Shown here: piece by piece, positions 16,529 to 24,622 of the stretch
How positions within the stretch are numbered: position 1 is the stretch's first letter
How the letters are laid out: each line of letters starts with the position of its first letter
Source of the DNA: an uncultured Eubacteriales bacterium
Lineage (GTDB): Bacteria > Bacillota > Clostridia > Oscillospirales > Oscillospiraceae
Assembly: GCA_934597725.1 (NCBI GenBank)
Contig: CAKTSK010000008.1
Coordinates: 15,169 to 79,168, forward strand
Length of the DNA: 64,000 bases
Direction of reading: 5' to 3'
Made by a program: the position numbers and the translations under genes
The notes under the pieces: model-generated
Seen by the model: the letters and a program-made list of their open reading frames with translations, nothing else
Databases searched by the model: none
What the model was told of the DNA's origin: nothing

Positions 16529-17031
16529 GTGTCACGTTGTCTCAGACCGGCCAGCAGCCACCCGGCACAGAGCAGCAGCGTAAAGTTTCCGTTGGTCCGC
16601 AGCACCCACCACCCCGGCAGCGCCAGGGCGCAGGCCAGGACCACCGTCAGCACCCGGCTGACCCGCTCCCCAGCGTCCGGCCCCACCCGGTGGGACAGAA
16701 ACGCCCGCAGGATACGTCCGCCGTCCAGCGGACCGGCTGGCAGCAGGTTGAACAGCCCCAGCGCCAGGCTGAGTCCCGTCAGCAAATAGGCGTTCTCTCC
16801 GCCCCCCTGCCGTCCCCAGGCCGCCGCCAACAGGGCCAGCAGCAGGCTGGCGGCAGGCCCGGCCAGCGCCACTAAGCCTTCCTCCCGATAGGAGAACAGC
16901 CGTGCCCGGCGGGGACAGAGGACCGCCCCCACCCCGGTCAGATGAAACCCGGCCACCTGACCGCCCAGCAGGCGGATGGCCGCCACATGCCCCAGCTCGT
17001 GGAACCCCGCTGCCGCCGCCGCCCACCCCAA
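16507..17031 (-). CDS. SpoIVFB-like M50 membrane metalloprotease (start uncertain)
   Basis: A membrane protease of the M50 family with HELGH as zinc ligands and LFNLLPAGPLDGGRIL as the third-ligand motif, like SpoIVFB, which activates pro-sigma-K during sporulation. The start is unresolved. The only nearby canonical codon is a TTG at 17031, used here (174 residues). However, coding-like hydrophobic sequence (FWLLLGALLLAAP) continues upstream to about 17088 and would form the expected first membrane helix. An AAGGAGG lies near 17127, but no ATG/GTG/TTG follows it in frame. It follows a small membrane protein gene, mirroring the spoIVFA-spoIVFB order. Confidence 0.8.
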   Translation of the reverse strand: MGWAAAAAGFHELGHVAAIRLLGGQVAGFHLTGVGAVLCPRRARLFSYREEGLVALAGPAASLLLALLAAAWGRQGGGENAYLLTGLSLALGLFNLLPAGPLDGGRILRAFLSHRVGPDAGERVSRVLTVVLACALALPGWWVLRTNGNFTLLLCAGWLLAGLRQRDTKALLFG

Positions 17032-17089
17032 AAGCCGTGGGGGCGCCGCCAGCAGCAGCGCCCCCAGAAGCAGCCAAAAGCCGCCGGTG

Positions 17090-17443
17090 CTATGAACCCG
17101 TCTCTCCGCGGTCCTCCCCTCCTTCTTCTGCCGGTCCTTCCTTTTCCTGGGTCGTTTCCGGTCCCTCTCCGCCCCAGAGCGCGCGGAAGGTCTCCACCGC
17201 CGCTTCTCCCCGGGAAAAGGACTCGCCCACCTGGGCAAAGACCGCCTGAAAATCGGTGTCCCGCTCGATCAAGGTCCCGATGGCGGCCGTGATCCGGGTC
17301 ACAGGCTCCAGATCCAGGCCCCGGCCGACAAAGACCGCGCCGAACAGCACCAGACAGACCAACAGCTGACACAGCCGCCGTCGTTCTCCTCTGGTCAGGG
17401 GCGTTTTTCCGGCCTTGCCGGGCTTTCCTCTTTGCTGACCCAT
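17090..17443 (-). CDS. Small single-pass membrane protein upstream of SpoIVFB-like protease
   Basis: A 117-residue protein with a basic N-terminus (GQQRGKPGKAGK), one membrane helix (LCQLLVCLVLFGAVFVG), and a roughly 70-residue outer part ending in an acidic, glycine-rich tail. I do not recognise its family. Its position just before an M50 protease is that of SpoIVFA, the protease inhibitor/anchor, but the LytM/M23 domain of SpoIVFA is missing. The ATG at 17443 has GGGGGAGG just upstream. SpoIVFA-like function is inference from position and topology only. Confidence 0.65.
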   Translation of the reverse strand: MGQQRGKPGKAGKTPLTRGERRRLCQLLVCLVLFGAVFVGRGLDLEPVTRITAAIGTLIERDTDFQAVFAQVGESFSRGEAAVETFRALWGGEGPETTQEKEGPAEEGGEDRGETGS

Positions 17444-17528
17444 CCTGCCTCCCCCTTTCTGCGGTTCTTGTTCCATCTTTATGGGACCGGCGCAAAAGAT
17501 ATTCGCAAAAATTCCTGTGCATAGCGCT

Positions 17529-17556
17529 TGACATTCCTGCGGCGCTCAAGTATAAT
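17529..17556 (+). promoter_or_regulatory. Consensus promoter of tRNA-Pro
   Basis: Perfect TTGACA and TATAAT hexamers with a 16-nt spacer, about 12 bases before the tRNA. Confidence 0.92.
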
Positions 17557-17567
17557 CAAGAAAGTTT

Positions 17568-17644
17568 CGGGGTGTGGCGAAGTTTGGTATCGCGCTTGGT
17601 TCGGGTCCAAGAGGCCTGGGGTTCGAATCCCCACACTCCGACCA
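17568..17644 (+). tRNA. tRNA-Pro (anticodon CGG)
   Basis: A 77-nt cloverleaf with encoded CCA. The acceptor stem CGGGGTG pairs with CACTCCG (one G-U). The anticodon arm is CTTGG-TTCGGGT-CCAAG, giving anticodon CGG. The T arm is TGGGG-TTCGAAT-CCCCA. It has its own promoter and terminator. Confidence 0.95.
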
Positions 17645-17648
17645 TAGA

Positions 17649-17683
17649 GAAAACCCCTGACCCTTGACGGGTCGGGGGTTTTC
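17649..17683 (+). terminator. Terminator of tRNA-Pro
   Basis: GAAAACCCC..GACCC pairs with GGGTC.GGGGTTTTC over a short loop, followed by CTTCTTTC, directly after the tRNA. Confidence 0.85.
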
Positions 17684-17706
17684 CTTCTTTCTTCCTGGTT
17701 TTTCAT

Positions 17707-17727
17707 GCGGATGGAAGGAACATCCGC
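17707..17727. repeat. Small hairpin upstream of the guanine-deaminase-like gene
   Basis: GCGGATG and CATCCGC form a perfect 7-bp stem with a 7-nt loop, about 95 bases before the start codon. There is no T-run. I saw no purine-riboswitch-like core here. Confidence 0.4.
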
Positions 17728-17821
17728 GCTCCCACAGCACATCCTATCCAAGCACGTTCTGACACAGAGCATTCCAATCGACTGGTACGCGTCCACACAC
17801 TTTCTTTGGGAGGACAGTTCC

Positions 17822-19102
17822 ATGACACCAACTTCCTTTGTACTCAAGGCCGACCTCTGCTATAGTCTCAACCCCCAAACGGTCGCCACTCACCGGGACA
17901 GTTATCTGGTCTGCTGGGAGGGGCGCTGCGCCGGGGTGTTCCCCTCTCTTCCCGCCCCGTACCGGGACCTGCCCCTGTACGACTACAGCGGCCAGCTGGC
18001 GGTTCCCGGTCTGGTCGATCTGCACGCCCACGCCCCCCAGTACGCCTTTCGCGGCCTGGGAATGGACCTGGAGCTGCTGGACTGGCTGAACACCCACGCC
18101 TTCCCGGAGGAGAGCCGCTACCAGGATCTGCTGTACGCCGAGCAGGCTTACCGCCGTTTTGTGGACGACATGCTCCACGGCCCCAACACCCGCGCCTGCC
18201 TCTTCGCCACCCTCCACACAGAGGCCACCTGGCTGCTGATGGATCGGCTGGAGGAAAGCGGCCTGTACACCATGGTGGGCAAGGTCAGCATGGACCGCAG
18301 CAGCCCGGCCTATCTCCGGGAACCCGACGCCGACCATGCCGCCCGGGAGGTCTGCCGCTGGCTGGCACGGTGCGACGGACGGTATACCAGGACCCGGCCC
18401 ATCCTGACCCCGCGGTTTATCCCCTCCTGCTCCGGGGAACTGCTGGCCCGGCTGCACGACATCCAGCGCCGGACGGGTCTGCCGGTCCAGTCTCATCTGT
18501 CGGAAAACCCCGGGGAGGTCGCCCTGGTCCACAGGCTCTTCCCCGAGGCCAGACATTACAGCGGCGCTTACCACCGCTTCGGCCTCTTCGGCGGCGACGG
18601 CTGCCCCACCATCATGGCCCACTGCGTCCACGTCACCCCGGAGGAAGTGGACTTGCTGGCCGCCCAACAGGTGTTCGTGGCCCACTGCCCGGCCTCCAAC
18701 GCCAACCTCTCCTCCGGCATCGCCCCGGTCCGCCAATTCCTGGAGGCCGGGGTCCCCGTGGGACTGGGCAGCGACGTGGCCGGCGGGACCCACCTCTCCC
18801 TCTTCCGGGCCATGGCGGATGCCATTCGGGCCTCCAAGCTGCGCTGGCGTCTGACCGATGCCGCGCTGGCCCCCCTGACCACCGCAGAGGCTTTCTATCT
18901 GGGCACCGCCGGCGGCGGCGCTTTCTTTGGCAAGGTGGGGACCTTTACACCCGGCTTCGCCTTTGACGTGATCGTGCTGGACGACCGCCGCTACGCGCCC
19001 GTCCGCGCCGCCTCGTTGATGGACCGGCTGGAGCAGGCGATCTTCCTGTCGGAGGACCGGGACATCACCCACAAATTCGTCCAGGGGCGGCAGCTGTTCT
19101 GA
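17822..19102 (+). CDS. Guanine-deaminase-like amidohydrolase
   Basis: A 426-residue metal-dependent hydrolase of the amidohydrolase/ATZ-TRZ group. The metal-site motifs are in order: PGLVDLHAHAPQYAFRG (first HxH), QSHLSENPGEV (third His), MAHCVHVT (fourth His) and GLGSDVAGG (Asp). The APQY...G segment after HAH and HLSEN..E are typical of guanine deaminase, which converts guanine to xanthine. Other aminohydrolases in this group cannot be excluded. The ATG at 17822 follows GGGAGGA by about 7 nt. It stands alone after tRNA-Pro, with no purine genes alongside. Confidence 0.82.
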   Translation: MTPTSFVLKADLCYSLNPQTVATHRDSYLVCWEGRCAGVFPSLPAPYRDLPLYDYSGQLAVPGLVDLHAHAPQYAFRGLGMDLELLDWLNTHAFPEESRYQDLLYAEQAYRRFVDDMLHGPNTRACLFATLHTEATWLLMDRLEESGLYTMVGKVSMDRSSPAYLREPDADHAAREVCRWLARCDGRYTRTRPILTPRFIPSCSGELLARLHDIQRRTGLPVQSHLSENPGEVALVHRLFPEARHYSGAYHRFGLFGGDGCPTIMAHCVHVTPEEVDLLAAQQVFVAHCPASNANLSSGIAPVRQFLEAGVPVGLGSDVAGGTHLSLFRAMADAIRASKLRWRLTDAALAPLTTAEAFYLGTAGGGAFFGKVGTFTPGFAFDVIVLDDRRYAPVRAASLMDRLEQAIFLSEDRDITHKFVQGRQLF

Positions 19103-19119
19103 CGGTGTTCTTCTGCCGA

Positions 19120-19148
19120 TTGACTTTCCTCTCGGGCAGGGGTACAAT
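19120..19148 (+). promoter_or_regulatory. Sigma-A promoter of the AI-2E family gene
   Basis: TTGACT and TACAAT with a 17-nt spacer, about 40 bases before the start codon. Confidence 0.85.
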
Positions 19149-19184
19149 GGGCTATCCCTTTGGCATGTACTGGAAAAGGACGGT

Positions 19185-20351
19185 ATGCTTATGGACCTGA
19201 ACAAGAAAACTATGCAGCGTCTGGCGCTGCTCATCACCTTTGCGCTGCTGCTTTACTGGGGGCTGACCCATCCTACCCAGGCCGGGCGGGTGCTGTCCTC
19301 CTTTTTCTCCCTTCTGCTGCCCTTTCTGCTGGGCGGCTGTCTGGCCTTTCTCCTCAATGTGTTCCTTCGCCCCATCGAAACCGGCTGGCGGCGGCTGTGG
19401 GGCAAGAAATACGGCCCCCGGCAAGAGGCCGCCCGGCGGCCGGTGTGCCTGCTGGCCACCACCGTTCTGCTGGTGGGCGTGGTCTTTGCCATCTTCTTCA
19501 TCGTGGTGCCCGCCCTGCGGGACAGCGTGATGAACTTCGTCTCCATGCTGCCGGCCCGCATGGTCCAGGTGGAGCGGTGGTGGAACGATCTGGCCGCCTT
19601 CCTGGGCAGCTATTCCATCCAGCTGCCGCCCTTTACGCTGAATGTCCCGGCCATTCAGGAGGAGATCATGCAGTTCCTCTACAAATACGGGGAGGATTTT
19701 CTCAACACCACCATCGGCATCACCTCCTCGATTTTTTCCTCGATCTTCTCTCTGGTGGTCAACCTGGTGCTGGGCTTTGTCTTCTCCCTCTACCTGCTGG
19801 CCCAGAAGGAGACCCTGACCCGGCAGGCCAAAAAGGTCCTGCGCGCACTGTGCCGGGAGGAGCGGGCCAAAAAGATCACGGAAGTGGCCCGGCTGACCAA
19901 CCGGACCTTTTCCAACTTCGTCACCGGCCAGCTGACCGAGGCGGTGATCCTGGGGTCCCTGTGCTTCCTCGGTATGCTGATCTTCCGCCTGCCCTACGCC
20001 GGGGTGATCTCCATTCTGGTGGGCTTCACCGCCCTCATCCCGATCTTCGGCGCTTTCATCGGCGTGGGTGTGGGGGCCTTTCTCATCCTGCTGGTGCGCC
20101 CCATCCAGGCGCTGTGGTTCATCCTGTTCATCATCATCCTCCAGCAGGTGGAGGGCAACCTGATCTATCCCCGGGTGGTGGGCAAATCCGTGGGCCTGCC
20201 GGGGATCTGGGTGCTGGCTGCCGTTACCCTGGGTGGCAACGCCTTCGGGCTGGTGGGGATGCTGCTGGCCGTCCCGCTGTGTTCGGTACTCTACGCCCTG
20301 CTCCGTCAAGGGGTCAACGCCCGTCTAGCCCGGAAGGGGCTGTCTGCCTGA
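19185..20351 (+). CDS. AI-2E family transporter (putative permease)
   Basis: A 388-residue polytopic membrane protein of the AI-2E/PurR-permease superfamily. It shows the typical layout: two helices at the N-terminus (LLITFALLLYWGL, VLSSFFSLLLPFLLGGCLAFLLN), a soluble insert (residues about 125-180) and a C-terminal bundle with the family motif VGFTALIPIFGAFIGVGVGAFLILL. It ends in QQVEGNLIYPRVVGKSVGLPG, the clearest family signature. Relatives export autoinducer-2 or act as Na+/H+ antiporters; the substrate here is not predictable. It is monocistronic, with its own promoter and a strong terminator. Confidence 0.9.
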   Translation: MLMDLNKKTMQRLALLITFALLLYWGLTHPTQAGRVLSSFFSLLLPFLLGGCLAFLLNVFLRPIETGWRRLWGKKYGPRQEAARRPVCLLATTVLLVGVVFAIFFIVVPALRDSVMNFVSMLPARMVQVERWWNDLAAFLGSYSIQLPPFTLNVPAIQEEIMQFLYKYGEDFLNTTIGITSSIFSSIFSLVVNLVLGFVFSLYLLAQKETLTRQAKKVLRALCREERAKKITEVARLTNRTFSNFVTGQLTEAVILGSLCFLGMLIFRLPYAGVISILVGFTALIPIFGAFIGVGVGAFLILLVRPIQALWFILFIIILQQVEGNLIYPRVVGKSVGLPGIWVLAAVTLGGNAFGLVGMLLAVPLCSVLYALLRQGVNARLARKGLSA

Positions 20352-20356
20352 CTTTT

Positions 20357-20392
20357 GAAAATTCCCTCTCCGCCTGTGGAGAGGGAATTTTC
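20357..20392 (+). terminator. Terminator of the AI-2E family gene
   Basis: A perfect 15-bp stem (GAAAATTCCCTCTCC and complement) with a 6-nt loop; the T-run is in the downstream arm. Confidence 0.9.
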
Positions 20393-20421
20393 TTGCGCTT
20401 TTCTGCAAAATATGATATGAT
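20393..20421 (+). promoter_or_regulatory. Probable promoter of the dlt-like operon
   Basis: TTGCGC and TATGAT with a 17-nt spacer, about 80 bases upstream of the dltA-like gene. A second TATGAT overlaps at 20411-20416. Confidence 0.65.
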
Positions 20422-20499
20422 ACATGTCTGAAATTTTATCCACGCCACGGCCCCTTGCGCCTCGTCTGAGGGACCCTGTTTCCGCTGGAGGATCACAGT

Positions 20500-22026
20500 A
20501 TGCTGCAAAAAAATGTCTTAGACTATTTGGACGCTTCCGCTGCCCGCTTCCCGGATAAAGTGGCTTTCGCCGATGACCAGAGCCAGTTTACCTTTGCCCA
20601 GCTTGCCGCAGCCGCCGGAGGTCTGGGGACCCTTCTGGCCCGGCACAGCGCCCGGCACAATCAGCCGGTGGTCGTCCTCATCAACCACACCGCCGCCAAC
20701 CTGGCCGCGTTCCTGGGTGTGCTCTCTGCCGGTCTGTTCTATGTGCCGCTGGACATGCAGATGCCGCTGCCCCGGCTGCGGGGCATTCTGGAGACCCTCT
20801 CCCCGGCGGCGGTGGTCTATCCCCCCGGCTGTCAGGAGAAGGCCCAGCCTTTGGCTGACCTCTGTCCGCTGCTGTCTGCGGAGGAAGGCTTTCTCTGTCC
20901 CCACGACCCTGCCCTGCTGGCTCAGCGCCGGGCGCAGGTGCTGGACATCGACCCGGTCTATGCCATCTTCACCTCCGGCTCCACCGGCAAGCCCAAGGGG
21001 ATCGTCATTAGCCACCGCAGCGTCATCGACTTCACCGAGTGGATGGCAGATGCCTGCCAGTTCACCCACCAGGACATCCTGGGCAACCAGGCTCCCTTTT
21101 ATTTTGACCTATCTGTAAAGGATATTTACTTGACACTGAAATGCGGCGCTACCACCCACATCATTCCCAAAAAAGACTTTCTTTTCCCCACCCTGCTGGT
21201 GGATTTTCTGGAAGAAAAAGAGGTCACCGCCCTGGTCTGGGCCACTTCGGCGTTCCATCTGGTGGCCAACTCCGGGGTCCTGGAACAGAAAGCGCCCTCT
21301 CACCTCCGCACGGTCATTCTGGGCGGCGAGGCACTACAGGCCAAACAGCTCAACCGCTGGCGCGCCGCCCTGCCGGAGGTCCAGTATACCAATCTCTACG
21401 GCCCCACAGAGGTCACCGTGGACTGCACCTGGTATCCCATCACCCGGACCTTTGCAGACGACGAGCGCATCCCCATTGGCCGGGCCTGCGCCAACAAGGA
21501 GGTCTTTCTGCTGGATGAGCAGCTCCGCCCCGTCCCCCCCGGACAGCCGGGGGAGATCTGTGTGCGGGGCATCGGCCTGGCCAAGGGCTATTGGGACCAG
21601 TGGGACAAAACCAACGCCGCGTTTATTCAAGACCCCCGCAACCCCCACTATCCCGACCTGATCTATCGCACCGGCGACCTGGCCGTGATGGACACAGAGG
21701 GTGTCCTGACCTTCCTCACCCGGCAGGACGGACAGATCAAGCACATGGGGTATCGCATTGAGCTGGGCGAGATCGAGACCGCCCTCAACAGCCTACCCGC
21801 CATCGAAGAGGCGGCCTGCTTCTTTGACCCGGAGAAGGACCGCATCCACTGCGTCTACACCGGCCAGGAGGAACCCAACGCCCTGGCCAAAACCGCCCGG
21901 AAGCTCCTGCCCCGGTACATGGTCCCCAACCTCTACCATCCGCTGGAGACCATGCCCCACAACCCCAACGGGAAGATCGACCGGCCCGCCCTGAAGGAGG
22001 CATTCATCCATGGCACCGCTGACTGA
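20500..22026 (+). CDS. dltA: DltA-like amino acid adenylation enzyme
   Basis: A 508-residue adenylate-forming enzyme, close to the length of D-alanine:D-alanyl carrier protein ligase. Motif A3 is TSGSTGKPKG from residue 158; A5 is NLYGPTEVTVDCTW; A7/A8 are YRTGDLAV and GQIKHMGYRIELGEIE; the A10 lysine is in PNGKIDRPAL. DltA activates D-Ala and loads it on the DltC carrier for cell-wall teichoic acid esterification. The pairing with a carrier and an MBOAT protein supports this. The amino acid itself cannot be read by eye, so D-Ala is inference. The ATG has GGAGG 8 nt upstream. Confidence 0.88.
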   Translation: MLQKNVLDYLDASAARFPDKVAFADDQSQFTFAQLAAAAGGLGTLLARHSARHNQPVVVLINHTAANLAAFLGVLSAGLFYVPLDMQMPLPRLRGILETLSPAAVVYPPGCQEKAQPLADLCPLLSAEEGFLCPHDPALLAQRRAQVLDIDPVYAIFTSGSTGKPKGIVISHRSVIDFTEWMADACQFTHQDILGNQAPFYFDLSVKDIYLTLKCGATTHIIPKKDFLFPTLLVDFLEEKEVTALVWATSAFHLVANSGVLEQKAPSHLRTVILGGEALQAKQLNRWRAALPEVQYTNLYGPTEVTVDCTWYPITRTFADDERIPIGRACANKEVFLLDEQLRPVPPGQPGEICVRGIGLAKGYWDQWDKTNAAFIQDPRNPHYPDLIYRTGDLAVMDTEGVLTFLTRQDGQIKHMGYRIELGEIETALNSLPAIEEAACFFDPEKDRIHCVYTGQEEPNALAKTARKLLPRYMVPNLYHPLETMPHNPNGKIDRPALKEAFIHGTAD

Positions 22027-22786
22027 CTATGAGACCCTGGCCCGGCTGGTCTCTGCCCACATGACCCGCGGCGTGGTCACCAACACCATGGTCAGCCAGG
22101 AGGAATACGCCGGGGATCTGGCCGCCGGGACCCTGGAGGCCCGGGAAACGCCGGCCGGCCTGCTCCTGCTCCGCCAACGGCCCACCCACGTCCGTTTACA
22201 GTTTTATCTCAACGACCTGTCTGTGCCGCTGGGGACGGCTCTGCCGTCGCCCACCGTCACAGAGATCGCCTTTCGTCCCCGGGACGTAACACTACAGCAG
22301 GCAGTAGACTACCTCCGGCGTCAGGGCTTTGCCCCGGTGCTGGAACGGGTCCGTCTCTCCCGCCCGGCGGGGGAGGCTCCCCTGCCGGACCGTCCCCTCA
22401 CTCGCCCCACCCAAAGCGCCCCGGTGCTGGCTTTTTTGCAGGAAAACTTTTCCTCGCTCACCGGCTGTCTCCCCACAGAAGGAGAGCTGGCTGACCTGCT
22501 GGCCCAGGGCCGGGTGCTGACCTTGGAAGAGAACGGCGAGATCCTCGGCCTGCTCCACTTTGCCCTGACGGGAAACACCGGAGAGATCCGCCATCTGGCG
22601 GTCCGGGCCGACCGCCGGGGCGAGGGATTGACCCGTCCCCTGCTGGCGGGGTATCTCCAGGCCGCAGCAGGCGGCAAAAGCATCGTCTGGACCCGCCGCG
22701 ATCATCTGAGCGCCCAAGCTGCCTATGGCCGCTTTGGCTTTGTCCCTGACGGACGGCGCGCCGCCGTCCTGTGCCATCAACGCTGA
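22010..22786 (+). CDS. GNAT family N-acetyltransferase within the dlt-like operon
   Basis: A 258-residue protein. The C-terminal half (residues about 140-258) is a GNAT domain: GEIRHLAVRADRRGEGLTRPLL holds the acetyl-CoA-binding R-x-x-G-x-G/A loop, and AQAAYGRFGFVPDGRRAAVL is the usual last strand. The N-terminal half (residues 1-135) looks like a degenerate GNAT or a partner domain. It overlaps the end of dltA by 17 nt and precedes dltC by 15 nt, so it is an integral operon member. Canonical dlt operons have no such gene. The acceptor is unknown: a glycan amine, the aminoacyl group or a small molecule are all possible. Confidence 0.85.
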   Translation: MAPLTDYETLARLVSAHMTRGVVTNTMVSQEEYAGDLAAGTLEARETPAGLLLLRQRPTHVRLQFYLNDLSVPLGTALPSPTVTEIAFRPRDVTLQQAVDYLRRQGFAPVLERVRLSRPAGEAPLPDRPLTRPTQSAPVLAFLQENFSSLTGCLPTEGELADLLAQGRVLTLEENGEILGLLHFALTGNTGEIRHLAVRADRRGEGLTRPLLAGYLQAAAGGKSIVWTRRDHLSAQAAYGRFGFVPDGRRAAVLCHQR

Positions 22787-22801
22787 GAAAGAAGGTATCC
22801 C

Positions 22802-23029
22802 ATGAAGGAACAACTGCTGGCTATTTTGACCGAAGCCGTCCCCGGCGTGGACTTTGAACAGGAGACCGCCCTGGTGGACGACGAGATCCTGGAATCGCTG
22901 GACATCGTCACCATCGTCTCGGAGCTCAAGGACGTCTTTGACGTGGAGATCACCGTGGACGACCTGGTGCCCGAAAACTTCAACACGGTGGAGGCCATGC
23001 TGGCCCTCATCCAGGCCCGGAAAGACTGA
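22802..23029 (+). CDS. dltC: DltC-like D-alanyl/acyl carrier protein
   Basis: A 75-residue carrier protein. The phosphopantetheine-attachment serine is in DEILESLDIVTIVSEL (Ser33), with the acidic helices expected of carrier proteins. Size and position match DltC, which ferries the activated amino acid to the DltB membrane channel. The DxxxESLD version differs slightly from the usual DSLD/DSMG, but the Ser is kept. It sits 2 nt before the MBOAT gene, and AGAAGG precedes its ATG. Confidence 0.9.
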   Translation: MKEQLLAILTEAVPGVDFEQETALVDDEILESLDIVTIVSELKDVFDVEITVDDLVPENFNTVEAMLALIQARKD

Positions 23030-23031
23030 CC

Positions 23032-24606
23032 ATGTCGTTTACGACCCTTCCCTTCCTGGCCTTGGTGGTCCTGGCCGTCGTGATCTATTATCTGCTGCCC
23101 CAGCGGGTGCAGTGGGCTGCCCTGCTGGGCGCCAGTCTGGTGTTCTACGGGGTGGGCGGCGGCAGGACCATCCTCTATGTCTTTTACACCACCGCCACAG
23201 TCTATGCCGCCGGGCGGCTGCTGGGGCGGTACAACGACCTGCGCCGGGCCGCCCCCAAAGAGGAGAAAAAAGCCGTTGCGGCCAAATACAAACCCTATCG
23301 CCGGGCGGTGGTGCTGGTTGCCTGCCTGGCGAATTTTGTGCTGCTGTATCTGCTCAAATACTGGAACTTCACCGCTGACCTGCTCCAGCCCCTGGTCGAT
23401 ACCCTGCGTCCGGGCAGCCAGCTCCCTCTGTCCGAGCTGGTGCTGCCGCTGGGCATCTCCTTTTTTATGTTCCAGTCCATCGGCTATGTGATCGACGTCT
23501 ACCGGGACAAGTATCCCCCGGAGCGCAACTTTGCCAAGCTGCTGCTCTTCGTCTCCTTCTTCCCCCAGATGGTCCAGGGCCCCATCAGCCGCTTCGATCA
23601 GCTCTCCCCCCAGCTGCTGGCCAGCCGGAAGCTGGACTTCACCGACCTGAAATACGGCATCCAGCTGGCCATGTGGGGGTATTTCAAAAAACTGGTCATT
23701 GCCGACCGGGCCGCTGTGCTGGTCAACACGGTTCTGGACGACCCCTGGTCTTACAGCGGCAGCGTCATTGCCGTGGGGGTGCTGTTTTACTGCATCCAGC
23801 TCTATGGGGACTTCTCCGGCGGCATCGACATCACCCGCGGGGTGGCCCGCCTGTTCGGCATCGACCTGGCAGAAAACTTCCGCCGGCCGCTCTATGCCAC
23901 TTCGCTGACCGATTTCTGGCGGCGGTGGCACATCACCCTGGGGGCCTGGATGCGGGACTATCTGTTCTATCCCCTCTCCCTGTCGAAACCCTTCGGCAGG
24001 CTGGGGAAGTTCAGCCGGAAGCACCTCAAGGGCAAGCTGGGGAAGATCCTGCCCACCTCCCTGGCCACCTTCCTCATCTATTTCGTCATCGGCATCTGGC
24101 ACGGCGCCAACTGGCGGTATGTGGCCTTTGGCTTCTGGAACGGCGCCATCATCACCGTCTCCCTGCTGCTGGCCCCCCAGTTCCTGCGCTGGAAGCAGGC
24201 CCTGCACATCGACGACACGTCCAGGGGCTGGCACCTGTTTCAGCTGGTCCGCACCAACGTGCTGGTGTTTTTCGGCCGCTACATCACCCGGGCCCCCCGG
24301 TTCCTCACCGCCGTCTGGATGGTCAAGGAGACCCTGCTCCACCCCAACCTGCCCGACCTCTGCAACGGCACCCTGCTGACCCTGGGGCTGGCAGGGGGCG
24401 ACTTCGTGGTCCTGTTCTGCGGGGTGGCCGTGATGCTGGCCGCCGAGTGGTACCAGGAGAAGCGGGGCCACCTGCGGCCCATGCTGGAGCGCCGGTCGCC
24501 TCTGGTGCAGTGGTTTGCCATTCTGGTGCCCCTGGTGGTGCTGTTCTGCTGTGGTGTGCTGCGGGCGGACTACATCTCCTCGGACTTTATCTACAAGCAA
24601 TTCTGA
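23032..24606 (+). CDS. dltB: DltB-like MBOAT family acyltransferase
   Basis: A 524-residue polytopic membrane O-acyltransferase. The conserved MBOAT histidine is in FVIGIWHGANWRY (near residue 360), and FFPQMVQGPISRFDQL plus LYGDFSGGIDITRGVARLFGI are typical MBOAT segments. In dlt systems DltB moves the aminoacyl group from the DltC carrier across the membrane. AlgI-type alginate acetylases are close relatives, but the adjacent carrier and ligase favour DltB-type function. It is slightly longer than the usual DltB of about 400 residues, because of a longer C-terminal region with extra hydrophobic segments. Confidence 0.88.
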   Translation: MSFTTLPFLALVVLAVVIYYLLPQRVQWAALLGASLVFYGVGGGRTILYVFYTTATVYAAGRLLGRYNDLRRAAPKEEKKAVAAKYKPYRRAVVLVACLANFVLLYLLKYWNFTADLLQPLVDTLRPGSQLPLSELVLPLGISFFMFQSIGYVIDVYRDKYPPERNFAKLLLFVSFFPQMVQGPISRFDQLSPQLLASRKLDFTDLKYGIQLAMWGYFKKLVIADRAAVLVNTVLDDPWSYSGSVIAVGVLFYCIQLYGDFSGGIDITRGVARLFGIDLAENFRRPLYATSLTDFWRRWHITLGAWMRDYLFYPLSLSKPFGRLGKFSRKHLKGKLGKILPTSLATFLIYFVIGIWHGANWRYVAFGFWNGAIITVSLLLAPQFLRWKQALHIDDTSRGWHLFQLVRTNVLVFFGRYITRAPRFLTAVWMVKETLLHPNLPDLCNGTLLTLGLAGGDFVVLFCGVAVMLAAEWYQEKRGHLRPMLERRSPLVQWFAILVPLVVLFCCGVLRADYISSDFIYKQF

Positions 24607-24622
24607 CGAACAGGAGGTCTGC

